A DNA stretch of 12,069 nt. It comes from Bacteroidota bacterium. Lineage in GTDB: Bacteria; Bacteroidota; Bacteroidia; Flavobacteriales; Weeksellaceae. Of the stretch, positions 1 to 6,654 are shown one piece after another (position 1 is the first letter of the stretch; each line of letters opens with the position of its first letter). The notes under the pieces are model-generated. The model searched no databases. It was not told the origin of the DNA and saw only the letters and a program-made list of their open reading frames with translations. Location: the NCBI GenBank assembly GCA_023426625.1, contig JAFAAJ010000259.1, positions 1-12,069 on the forward strand, written 5' to 3'. The position numbers and the translations under genes were made by a program.

Positions 1-1762
1 TCTTCGTCATGAAGTTTCTTCCCTGAAGCATCAAATCTTCATCAAAAAGAAGGTCATTTCCTGCTGCAGAACTCAATAAAATTCCTACACGAACTCCATC
101 TGCTCCATATTTATCCATCAATTCCAACGGATCCGGTGAATATCCTAAAGATTTTGACATCTTTCTTCTCTGCTTATCTCTTACAATACCTGTGAAATAA
201 ACATTTTTGAACGGAACTTCTTTTCTGTATTCCAATCCTGCCATGATCATTCTGGCAACCCAGAAGAAAATAATATCCGGACCTGTTACCAAGTCTGATG
301 TCGGGTAATAATAATTGATGTCTTTATTTTCTGGGTCCAACATTCCATCAAAAACCGACATCGGCCATAACCAGGATGAAAACCAGGTATCAAGAGCGTC
401 TTCGTCTTGTTTCAGGTCTTCAGTTGTTAACTGATCGTTGTTCGTTTTTTGTTTTGCTAGAACTAAAGCTTCTTCGATGTTTTCTGCGACAACGAAATCA
501 TTTTCGCCATCACCATAATAATACGCAGGAATCTGCTGTCCCCACCAAAGCTGACGGGAAATATTCCAGTCGCGGATGTTTTCCATCCAGTGTTTGTATG
601 TATTTTTGAACTTTTCAGGATAAAATTTCACCTCATCGTTCATTACTACATCCAAAGCAGGCTTAGCAATTTCGGACATTTTCATGAACCATTGTACAGA
701 AATTTTAGGCTCGATTACCGCACCTGTTCTTTCGGAAGTTCCTACTTTATTTACGTAATCTTCTGCTTTCAACAAAAGATCTTTTTCTTCTAATTCTTTA
801 GCGATCTGCTTTCTAACCTCAAATCTGTTCTGACCTGCATAATGCAATCCATACTCGTTAAGATTAGCATCATCATCCAATGCATCAATCATCGGAAGAT
901 TATGTTTCTGACCGATCTCGTAATCATTGGTATCATGTGCAGGGGTGATTTTCAATGCCCCGGTTCCGAATTCGATATCTACATATTCATCTTCAATGAT
1001 CGGAATTACTCTGTTGACGATAGGTACAATAACTTTTTTACCTTTCAGATGAGCATATCTTTCATCATTAGGATTGATACACACAGCGGTATCCCCAAAA
1101 ATAGTTTCCGGACGTGTAGTAGCCACCGAAAGGAACTCCTCCGAACCTTCGATTTTATATTTAAGGAAATATAATTTTCCGTTTTGCTCTTTGAAAATCA
1201 CTTCTTCATCAGAAATATTGGTTTTCGCTTCCGGATCCCAGTTTACCATTCTGTAACCACGGTATATCAATCCTTTATTGTATAAATCAACAAAAGATTT
1301 GATAACCTGCTGGGAAAGCTTTGGCTCCATTGTGAAACGGGTTCTGTCCCAATCACATGAACATCCTAATTTTTTTAATTGCTCAAGAATTGTCCCTCCA
1401 TACTTGTCAGTCCATTCCCAAGCATGTTTCAAGAATTCTTCTCGGGTAATATCTGATTTGTTGATTCCTTCAGACTTCAGCTTAGCAACAACTTTTGCTT
1501 CCGTAGCAATAGAAGCGTGATCCGTTCCCGGAACCCAACAAGCATTGAAGCCCTGCATTCTCGCACGGCGGACCAGAACATCCTGAATGGTATTGTTCAG
1601 CATATGTCCCATGTGTAATATCCCCGTAACGTTTGGCGGAGGAATTACCACGGTATATGGTGGTTTGTCATTAGGTTCTGAGTGGAAATAGTTATTCTCC
1701 AACCAGTAGTTATACCATTTTTGTTCAGCTTCCTGTGGATTGTACTTTTCTGAAATCTGCAT
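1..1762 (-). CDS. valS: Valine--tRNA ligase (ValRS), 3' end outside window
   Basis: Class I aminoacyl-tRNA synthetase that charges tRNA-Val with valine in the cytoplasm and edits mischarged threonine. Reading leftward from the ATG at 1762, the protein begins MQISEKYNPQEAEQKWYNYW, and 587 codons are visible. The HIGH-type motif is HMGH at residues 50-53 within VTGILHMGHM. PGTDHASIAT follows, then the CP1 editing domain, and KMSKS lies at residues 534-538 (positions 149-163). The Rossmann catalytic core is therefore complete. The anticodon-binding domain and C-terminal coiled coil, roughly 280 residues in a usual ValRS of about 870, lie beyond base 1. The start agrees with the family's N-terminus and with a promoter box about 30 bp upstream. 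The gene is divergent from the DUF1573 gene. Identification is secure; the ileucyl and leucyl relatives have different surrounding motifs. Confidence 0.97.
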   Translation of the reverse strand, partial: MQISEKYNPQEAEQKWYNYWLENNYFHSEPNDKPPYTVVIPPPNVTGILHMGHMLNNTIQDVLVRRARMQGFNACWVPGTDHASIATEAKVVAKLKSEGINKSDITREEFLKHAWEWTDKYGGTILEQLKKLGCSCDWDRTRFTMEPKLSQQVIKSFVDLYNKGLIYRGYRMVNWDPEAKTNISDEEVIFKEQNGKLYFLKYKIEGSEEFLSVATTRPETIFGDTAVCINPNDERYAHLKGKKVIVPIVNRVIPIIEDEYVDIEFGTGALKITPAHDTNDYEIGQKHNLPMIDALDDDANLNEYGLHYAGQNRFEVRKQIAKELEEKDLLLKAEDYVNKVGTSERTGAVIEPKISVQWFMKMSEIAKPALDVVMNDEVKFYPEKFKNTYKHWMENIRDWNISRQLWWGQQIPAYYYGDGENDFVVAENIEEALVLAKQKTNNDQLTTEDLKQDEDALDTWFSSWLWPMSVFDGMLDPENKDINYYYPTSDLVTGPDIIFFWVARMIMAGLEYRKEVPFKNVYFTGIVRDKQRRKMSKSLGYSPDPLELMDKYGADGVRVGILLSSAAGNDLLFDEDLMLQGRNFMTK

Positions 1763-1790
1763 AAATTCTAATTCTTTGGCTTACAATTTG

Positions 1791-1798
1791 CAAAAATA
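1791..1798 (-). promoter_or_regulatory. -7 box for valS (TATTTTTG)
   Basis: On the minus strand this reads TATTTTTG, an exact match to the Bacteroidetes -7 consensus TAnnTTTG. It would place the transcription start near 1785 and give a leader of about 23 nt before the valS ATG. No clear TTG -33 element sits 19-22 bp upstream, so strength is uncertain. Confidence 0.55.
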
Positions 1799-1814
1799 GC
1801 TTAAAGAAAAATAT

Positions 1815-1847
1815 TTTGAGTATGAATTAAAATAATTTTTAACTTTG
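1815..1847 (+). promoter_or_regulatory. Bacteroidetes-type promoter for the DUF1573 gene
   Basis: TTTG at 1815-1818 and TAACTTTG at 1840-1847 match the -33 (TTTG) and -7 (TAnnTTTG) elements of the Bacteroidetes primary sigma factor, with a spacing of 21 bp. This is the best promoter in the window. Transcription should start near 1853, leaving a leader of about 37 nt. It also shows that the in-frame TTG at 1845 is promoter sequence, not a start codon. Confidence 0.8.
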
Positions 1848-1889
1848 TTTCTCAAAATTTATCTAACAAACATATTAACATTCAAGAAT

Positions 1890-2357
1890 ATGAAAAAATT
1901 AATTGCAGGAATTGCACTATTTGGAACATTTGCTATTGCGTCTGCACAAACTATCACTTTTGATAAAACCACTTATGATTATGGTGCTATCAAACCAAAT
2001 TCTGACGGAACAAGATTCTTCACAGTAACCAATACTGGTGATAAGCCATTAGTGATTAGCAATGTAAAACCAGCTTGTGGATGTACAACTCCTGAATTCA
2101 GTACAGATCCTATCATGCCTGGAAAATCTGCTAAGATCAAAGTTGGATACAACACAGCTATCAACGGTGGGTTCAACAAAATGATCGAAGTATTTTCTAA
2201 TGACCCGGCAAACAACAGAAGCGTAATCTACATCAAAGGTACTGTAGATGCTAATGCTCCTGAACCGAAGCCATTAACTCCTGCTGAGCAGAAAGCTGCT
2301 GCAAAAGCAGAAAAGAAAGCAGCTAAACTTGCTAAAAAAGCAGCTGCCGCAAAGTAA
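1890..2357 (+). CDS. Secreted DUF1573-domain protein with Ala/Lys-rich tail
   Basis: The protein has 155 residues. Residues 1-19 (MKKLIAGIALFGTFAIASA) form a classic Sec signal peptide with an ASA cleavage site before Q20, so it is exported to the periplasm or envelope. Residues 21-118 resemble the DUF1573 family, a beta-sandwich of Ig/ASH-like type, including the ...NTGDKPLVISNVKPACGCTTPEF block with Cys63 and Cys65 in a CGC arrangement. From about residue 129 the tail is almost entirely Ala and Lys and carries a strong positive charge. The ATG at 1890 is chosen because it begins the signal peptide and sits about 37 nt after the predicted transcription start. The family's role is not established; a structural or binding role in the envelope is a guess. 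The gene is a single transcription unit bounded by its own promoter and terminator. Confidence 0.88.
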   Translation: MKKLIAGIALFGTFAIASAQTITFDKTTYDYGAIKPNSDGTRFFTVTNTGDKPLVISNVKPACGCTTPEFSTDPIMPGKSAKIKVGYNTAINGGFNKMIEVFSNDPANNRSVIYIKGTVDANAPEPKPLTPAEQKAAAKAEKKAAKLAKKAAAAK

Positions 2358-2380
2358 GCTTTACTCTTTAAAAAATAAGG

Positions 2381-2407
2381 AACCGTCTCTGTGAGACGGT
2401 TTTTTTT
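2381..2407 (+). terminator. Intrinsic terminator after the DUF1573 gene
   Basis: A perfect 9-bp stem pairs AACCGTCTC (2381-2389) with GAGACGGTT (2393-2401) around a TGT loop. It is followed by a run of eight T ending at 2407. It lies 24 bp after the stop and separates this gene from the downstream polyphosphate kinase. Confidence 0.93.
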
Positions 2408-2434
2408 ATTACATTTATTTAAAATATATCATCA

Positions 2435-3304
2435 ATGGACATTAATTTTTCTGATGATTTCCTTATAAAAGGGAAATTTTCGATCCAAAAAGCATCCACA
2501 GAATATAAAGGGAAACTCACGAAAAAAGAAGGTGAGGAATTATTGACGAGTGAAAAAGAAAAACTGTATGAACTGCAGGAAAAACTATATGCAGACGGAA
2601 GTCAGTCTCTTTTGGTCGTTCTTCAGGCAATGGACGCAGCAGGAAAAGACAGCCTTATAGAACATGTTTTCGGAGGAGTAAATCCGCAGGGATGTAATGT
2701 TACCAGCTTTAAAACACCAAGTACAAAAGAATACTCCCACGATTTTTTATGGAGACATTATCTGGCGTTGCCTCAAAAGGGAATGATCGGAATCTTTAAC
2801 CGTTCACATTACGAAAGTGTACTGGTATGTAAAGTTCATCCTGAATATAATCTGAAAGAGAAAACATGGAAATCCGTTAATGATTTTGACGATAAATTTT
2901 GGAAAAGCAGGTATGAAAGCATCCGTAATTTTGAAAAACACCTTTCTGAAAACGGAACCGCCGTTATTAAAATATTCTTAAATGTATCTAAAGAGGAGCA
3001 GAAAAAGAGATTACTTGACAGAATTGATGAACAGGAAAAAAACTGGAAATTTTCTTTAGGTGATCTTCCGGAAAGGGCTTTATTTGATCGTTATATGGAA
3101 GCTTATGAAACAGCCATTAATGAAACATCAAAAGATTATGCACCTTGGTATGTACTTCCTGCAGATGACAAATGGTTTGCAAGAGTAGCTGCCATACAGA
3201 TCATTATTGACACTCTTGAAAAAATGGATCTGAAATATCCTCAACTTTCCGAAAAAGAAAAACTGGAATTACAGGATGCTAAAAAGCAACTGGAAAACGA
3301 ATAA
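2435..3304 (+). CDS. ppk2: Polyphosphate kinase 2 family (polyP:nucleotide phosphotransferase), class III-like
   Basis: Cytoplasmic enzyme that transfers phosphate between inorganic polyphosphate and nucleotides. The protein has 289 residues, the usual single-domain PPK2 size. The Walker A segment is MDAAGKDS at residues 66-73 (Lys71). The Walker B region is IGIFNRSHYE at 118-127, with Asn122 where many family members have Asp or Glu. A lid region with KRLLDRIDEQEKNWKFS, GDLPER and YAPWYVLPADDKWFAR follows at roughly 200-250. From established knowledge, the FNRSHYE form is typical of class III enzymes such as the Cytophaga hutchinsonii protein, which can phosphorylate both AMP and ADP; that activity is inferred here. 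The gene follows a strong terminator, so it needs its own promoter, but only a weak TAnnTTTA box is visible at 2410-2417. Its stop lies only 11 bp from the 3' end of convergent rnpB. Confidence 0.93.
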   Translation: MDINFSDDFLIKGKFSIQKASTEYKGKLTKKEGEELLTSEKEKLYELQEKLYADGSQSLLVVLQAMDAAGKDSLIEHVFGGVNPQGCNVTSFKTPSTKEYSHDFLWRHYLALPQKGMIGIFNRSHYESVLVCKVHPEYNLKEKTWKSVNDFDDKFWKSRYESIRNFEKHLSENGTAVIKIFLNVSKEEQKKRLLDRIDEQEKNWKFSLGDLPERALFDRYMEAYETAINETSKDYAPWYVLPADDKWFARVAAIQIIIDTLEKMDLKYPQLSEKEKLELQDAKKQLENE

Positions 3305-3315
3305 TTAATAAAAAA

Positions 3316-3635
3316 CGAGAAAATCTATAAGCCGGATTTTGTACTTCCAAAGAAGTGCCTGTTATTTATCTGCGCTTTACATTGCTGCAAAGCTTTAGCT
3401 GATTACCCCTCGGTTTTTGGAGCGAGCAACTCCTATTTCCATTACTGGAAAGAACCGATATACTTACCATTGCACCGCAAAGAGTTTACCTGGTTTCACT
3501 ACAGCCGAACTGTACCTGCTTTCTGTTGCACTTGTCCTACCCTCACGGGTGGCGGATGTTATCCGCTTTGCTGCTCTATGGTGTCCGGACTTTCCTACCT
3601 CTGCCGAAACAAAGATCAACAGGCCGATTTTCTCG
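3316..3635 (-). ncRNA. rnpB: RNase P RNA (bacterial type A)
   Basis: Catalytic RNA of ribonuclease P, which removes 5' leaders from tRNA precursors together with the RnpA protein. The minus strand carries the hallmark GGAAAGTCCGGACACCATAG (complement of 3576-3595), where P4 begins. It also carries ACAGAAAGC and GTGAAACCAGG in the specificity domain and CAGATAAATAACAGGC (3357-3372), the 3' strand of the conserved core. Near the 3' end, AAAATCCGGCTTATAG matches the universal terminal block. The ends are set by helix P1: CGAGAAAATC (3626-3635 on the minus strand) pairs perfectly over 10 bp with GATTTTCTCG (3316-3325). Length is about 320 nt, slightly below typical type A. A -7 box 7 bp upstream of P1 supports the 5' end. 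The short plus-strand reading frames across this region are spurious. Confidence 0.95.
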
Positions 3636-3641
3636 CGACTG

Positions 3642-3649
3642 CAAAGATA
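3642..3649 (-). promoter_or_regulatory. -7 box for rnpB (TATCTTTG)
   Basis: The minus strand reads TATCTTTG, an exact TAnnTTTG match. The predicted transcription start near 3636 coincides with the first base of helix P1, which supports both calls. No TTG -33 element is evident; instead the adjoining upstream DNA is the AATTTTCAAATTA repeat. Confidence 0.75.
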
Positions 3650-3651
3650 GA

Positions 3652-3774
3652 TAATTTGAAAATTTGGTAACGTGTTAATTTGAAAATTTTTAACGCAAAT
3701 GGAAAATTGAATACAGCTTTGGAAAAAGACTTTTATTCATTTTCGAATTACTTAATTTTCAAATTTTCAAATTA
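3652..3774. repeat. AATTTGAAAATTT repeats, direct and inverted
   Basis: TAATTTGAAAATTT occurs at 3652-3665 and again, 24 bp later, at 3676-3689. The first copy, extended to 15 nt (3652-3666), has a perfect inverted copy CAAATTTTCAAATTA at 3760-3774. The inverted pair flanks about 93 bp between the two divergent -7 boxes of rnpB and the ECF sigma gene. The stretch contains no gene. Confidence 0.85.
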
Positions 3775-3779
3775 TATTA

Positions 3780-3787
3780 TATCTTCG
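3780..3787 (+). promoter_or_regulatory. Probable -7 box for the ECF sigma operon (TATCTTCG)
   Basis: TATCTTCG has one mismatch to TAnnTTTG and lies 25 bp before the TTG start, giving a leader of about 20 nt. No -33 TTG is visible. An alternative is that the operon is driven by its own ECF sigma from a different kind of promoter. Confidence 0.4.
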
Positions 3788-3812
3788 TGCAAATTTATTA
3801 TAAATATCAGCT

Positions 3813-4304
3813 TTGGCTTCCAGAGAAAAAGAATTTGCGCAACTTATAAAAGATAATCAGGGACTGATTATAAAGGTTTCGCGTCTTTATACCAATTCTC
3901 TTGAAGATGAGGAAGATCTTTTCCAGGAAATTGTTTTACAACTCTGGAGAAGTTATGATTCTTTTAAAGGAAATTCAAAAATTTCTACGTGGATGTACCG
4001 CGTTGCCCTGAACACAGCCATCACTCTTTTCAGAAAAAAAAGCAAAAGCCTTCCTACGAACGAACTGGACATCAATCACAGAGATTTCATAGAGGATGAC
4101 GATGAAAAACAGCAACAGATCTCTCTTCTGTATACCGTGATCAAAACACTTCCTAATGTAGAAAGAGCTATCGTGATGATGTATCTGGACGATCTGCCGT
4201 ATAAGGATATTGCAGAAAACCTCGGGATCACTGAAGTAAATGCTCGTGTGAAAATGAACAGATTAAAGAAAACCCTTAAAGAACAAATGGAAAAATATGC
4301 CTGA
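3813..4304 (+). CDS. ECF-type RNA polymerase sigma factor, TTG start
   Basis: Group 4 (extracytoplasmic function) sigma-70 protein of 163 residues that directs RNA polymerase to a dedicated promoter set. Region 2 spans about residues 8-76, with DLFQEIVLQLW (35-45) and STWMYRVALNTAI (58-70). An acidic linker (EFI-type EDDDEK, about 93-99) follows. Region 4 spans about 105-157, with the helix-turn-helix PYKDIAENLGITEVNARVK (129-147). The start is TTG at 3813. An in-frame TAA at 3801 blocks extension, no ATG or GTG lies between, and the next ATG (Met61) would delete most of region 2. The 3' end overlaps the next gene by 8 bp, so the two are translationally coupled and probably regulated together. 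Target genes cannot be told from the sequence. Confidence 0.92.
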   Translation: MASREKEFAQLIKDNQGLIIKVSRLYTNSLEDEEDLFQEIVLQLWRSYDSFKGNSKISTWMYRVALNTAITLFRKKSKSLPTNELDINHRDFIEDDDEKQQQISLLYTVIKTLPNVERAIVMMYLDDLPYKDIAENLGITEVNARVKMNRLKKTLKEQMEKYA

Positions 4305-4971
4305 TTTTGATTTAGACAGCTTTAAGAAAACATGGCAGGAACAACCTGTTCAGCATAAATACGACAATACTGAGATCCTCCAGATGTTGAACAGAAAGTC
4401 ACGTAATTACGTAAAATACATTTTCTGGATCAGTGTGGCAGAATTTTTATTTTTCAGCATTTTAGGACTGTTTTATATCCTCCAAAATGATGAGAGCAAC
4501 AGCTTCCTTAAAACTTTGGAAAAACTGGGAGTACAAAGAACCAGTGATCTGGAAAATAAGTTCAACAATATCTATTTGGTATTAAAAATATTAAGCATCT
4601 GTATTACCGCTTATTTCGTATATAGATTTTACAAGAATTACAGTCTTATCAAAATTGAGGAAAATCTCAAGAAGTTTATTTTAAACATCATGCAGTTCAA
4701 GAAAACGGTCAATGCTTTTATTTTGACCAATATCATCCTTTTAATATCATTTACTTCTATATTAACAGCCTTTATATTTTATGTTTTAAATACTCAGAAT
4801 ATTCAGCTTACCAATTCCGTACTGACCGGATTTTTAATAGGTATTATTTTAAGTACCGGATTAAGCGTTCTTTTGGTTTGGGTCTATTACAGATTAGTTT
4901 ACGGGATCATCATGAGAAAACTGGATAAGAATTTAAAACAGCTTAAAGACATAGAATCTCAGGAAAATTGA
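4297..4971 (+). CDS. Four-helix membrane protein, candidate anti-sigma factor
   Basis: The protein has 224 residues. A hydrophilic N-terminal segment of about 40 residues (DLDSFKKTWQEQPVQHKYDN then EILQMLNRKSRNYVKY) precedes four hydrophobic segments at about 41-63, 92-113, 137-165 and 174-203. A short charged C-terminus (RKLDKNLKQLKDIESQEN) ends it. No FecR domain, zinc-binding HxxxCxxC anti-sigma motif, or RseA-type layout is seen. Its ATG lies inside the end of the ECF sigma gene (ATGCCTGA overlap), which is the usual arrangement for a sigma factor and its membrane-bound inhibitor. By that context the N-terminal segment would bind the sigma factor in the cytoplasm; this is inference. I do not recognise a characterised homologue, and annotation names based on enzymes would be unsafe. 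Confidence 0.82.
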   Translation: MPDFDLDSFKKTWQEQPVQHKYDNTEILQMLNRKSRNYVKYIFWISVAEFLFFSILGLFYILQNDESNSFLKTLEKLGVQRTSDLENKFNNIYLVLKILSICITAYFVYRFYKNYSLIKIEENLKKFILNIMQFKKTVNAFILTNIILLISFTSILTAFIFYVLNTQNIQLTNSVLTGFLIGIILSTGLSVLLVWVYYRLVYGIIMRKLDKNLKQLKDIESQEN

Positions 4972-4980
4972 TAACAAACA

Positions 4981-5012
4981 AAAAAGCATTTCAATTTGTT
5001 GAAATGCTTTTT
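4981..5012. terminator. Bidirectional terminator between the ECF sigma operon and rpoN
   Basis: A 14-bp perfect stem pairs AAAAAGCATTTCAA (4981-4994) with TTGAAATGCTTTTT (4999-5012) around a TTTG loop. T runs are present on the 3' side of both strands. It sits between two convergent stops (4971 and 5032) and can end both transcripts. Confidence 0.93.
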
Positions 5013-5031
5013 TTATTTGTTATATAAGCCC

Positions 5032-6495
5032 TTAAAGCTCTTTTCTTAGCCTTGCTACAGGAATATTAAGCTGTTCTCTGTATTTGGCAATCGTTCTCCT
5101 TGCAATATTGTATCCCTGTTCTTTAAGAATAACCACCAAAGCATCGTCTGTAAGAGGTTTTCTTTTATTCTCTTTACTGATGACTTCCTGAAGATGAGTT
5201 TTGATCTCTTTTGTTGACACTTCTTCTCCGTCATCATTCGTAAGACTGTCAGAGAAAAGATCTTTAAGGTAAACAATTCCGTTCGGAGTGTCTGCATATT
5301 TACTTTTTACCACTCTTGAAATGGTGGAAATATCAAAACCAGTAATATCTGCAATATCCTTTAAGATCATGGGTTTCAAAGACTTTTCATCACCTGTAAT
5401 GAAATAATCTTTCTGAAACTTAACGATAGCCGTAATCGTCTGAAGTAAGGTATTCTGACGTTGATTAATAGCATCAATATACCATTTCGCAGCATCCAGT
5501 TTCTGCTTGATAAATAAAGCGGCCTGCTTATGATCCGCAGAATTTTTATCATGAGAATACGTTGTCAAAATATCTTTATATTCTTCAGACACCCTTAACG
5601 TAGGTGCATTTTTGCTGTTTAATAGCGGAATTACCTGCCCGTCCTTCACCTGAATAATAAAATCCGGAATGATCTCCTGATTGATCGTAATGGTCTGTGT
5701 ATCGAAGTTACCTCCAACTTTAGGAGATAGTCTGGATATTTCTTCCAAAGCATCTTTAAGGTCTTCTTCTTCTATATCATACTTCTGAATAATCTTGTTG
5801 TAATGCTTATTAGTCAAAGCATCAAACTGAAATCTCAGAATATTTGCTGCTAAAGAAACCGCTTTATCAGAACTCACTTTTTTCTCGATCTGCAGCAATA
5901 AGCATTCCTGTAAATTTCTGGCGCCTACTCCGGGCGGATCAAGCTTTTGGACATAGTTTTCCAGTATATCTTCAACCTTTTCTTTTGTAGTATAGATCCC
6001 TTGCGAAAAGGCAAGATCATCTACAATAGACTTGATCTCTCTTCTTAAATATCCGTCTGTATCCAGATTCCCGATGATATATTCTGCAATTTTCAGATCT
6101 TCTTCGTTTATATTGACCAAGTGTATCTGCTCTGTCAAATAATCATAAAGAGACTGTCCTTCCGTAAGAAGGCTTTCATTATCAAATTCTTCATCATCCG
6201 GAGAATAGTTACTTGACGCAGTTTTATAAGTAGGCTCATCGTCATACAGATATTCATTGACGTCAAAATCTGTTTCAATACTATCCGTGCCTTCATCCTG
6301 ATAAGCTTCTTCCAAAGAAGAATATTCTTCCTCTTTAGGATCTTCCTTTACAATTTCCAAAGCAGGGTTTTCCTCCAATTCTCTCTCCAATTCCTCTTCG
6401 AACTCCAATGTATGAAGCTGAATAAGCTTCATCAACTGGATCTGCTGAGGAGCCAGCTTCTGTCCTAATTTGAGTTGTAAGTGTTGTTTAAGCAT
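5032..6495 (-). CDS. rpoN: RNA polymerase sigma-54 factor
   Basis: Sigma-54 recognises -24/-12 promoters and needs an ATP-driven enhancer-binding activator to open them. The protein has 487 residues, the usual length. Region I (about 1-45) is Gln/Leu-rich, MLKQHLQLKLGQKLAPQQIQ, followed by LMKLIQLHTLEFEEELE. An acidic region II spans about 46-125. The core-binding region III follows. A helix-turn-helix lies at about 388-397 (DISTISRVVK), and the diagnostic RpoN box ARRTIAKYRE is at 465-474, close to the C-terminus. The ATG at 6495 fits the conserved N-terminus. The gene is a single unit: a terminator follows asnS upstream and another lies downstream. No exact TAnnTTTG is seen upstream; TAAATTCG at 6529-6536 (minus) is one mismatch away. 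No enhancer-binding protein is encoded nearby. Confidence 0.97.
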   Translation of the reverse strand: MLKQHLQLKLGQKLAPQQIQLMKLIQLHTLEFEEELERELEENPALEIVKEDPKEEEYSSLEEAYQDEGTDSIETDFDVNEYLYDDEPTYKTASSNYSPDDEEFDNESLLTEGQSLYDYLTEQIHLVNINEEDLKIAEYIIGNLDTDGYLRREIKSIVDDLAFSQGIYTTKEKVEDILENYVQKLDPPGVGARNLQECLLLQIEKKVSSDKAVSLAANILRFQFDALTNKHYNKIIQKYDIEEEDLKDALEEISRLSPKVGGNFDTQTITINQEIIPDFIIQVKDGQVIPLLNSKNAPTLRVSEEYKDILTTYSHDKNSADHKQAALFIKQKLDAAKWYIDAINQRQNTLLQTITAIVKFQKDYFITGDEKSLKPMILKDIADITGFDISTISRVVKSKYADTPNGIVYLKDLFSDSLTNDDGEEVSTKEIKTHLQEVISKENKRKPLTDDALVVILKEQGYNIARRTIAKYREQLNIPVARLRKEL

Positions 6496-6612
6496 ATTAG
6501 TCTTTACGTTTTAACATAACATATTGTACGAATTTAATAAATTTATTTGATAAAAAACAGTTTTTAGCATGATTTTTGCTTACTTAAAATACATAATAAA
6601 CTATTAAAAAAT

Positions 6613-6647
6613 AAAAAAGCCTTAACAACATTGTATAAGGCTTTTTT
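6613..6647 (-). terminator. Intrinsic terminator after asnS
   Basis: A perfect 12-bp stem pairs AAAAAAGCCTTA (6613-6624) with TAAGGCTTTTTT (6636-6647) around an 11-nt loop. It lies 7 bp beyond the asnS stop and separates asnS from rpoN, which runs in the same direction. The stem is symmetric and could work on both strands. Confidence 0.9.
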
Positions 6648-6654
6648 ATTTATG

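Noticed and set aside
376..1520. Several small plus-strand frames within the valS region
   Set aside because: They are antisense shadows of valS, which is supported by the HMGH and KMSKS motifs over the full length.
1845..1889. TTG start that would lengthen the DUF1573 protein by 15 residues
   Set aside because: The TTG is part of the TAACTTTG promoter box, and the extension would bury the signal peptide.
2410..2417. TAnnTTTA-like box before ppk2
   Set aside because: It lacks the final G, has no -33 partner, and lies next to the terminator T run where such matches arise by chance. It is mentioned only as a possibility under ppk2.
3417..3670. Two overlapping small plus-strand open frames
   Set aside because: They lie within rnpB on the opposite strand and resemble no protein; RNase P RNA conservation explains the sequence.
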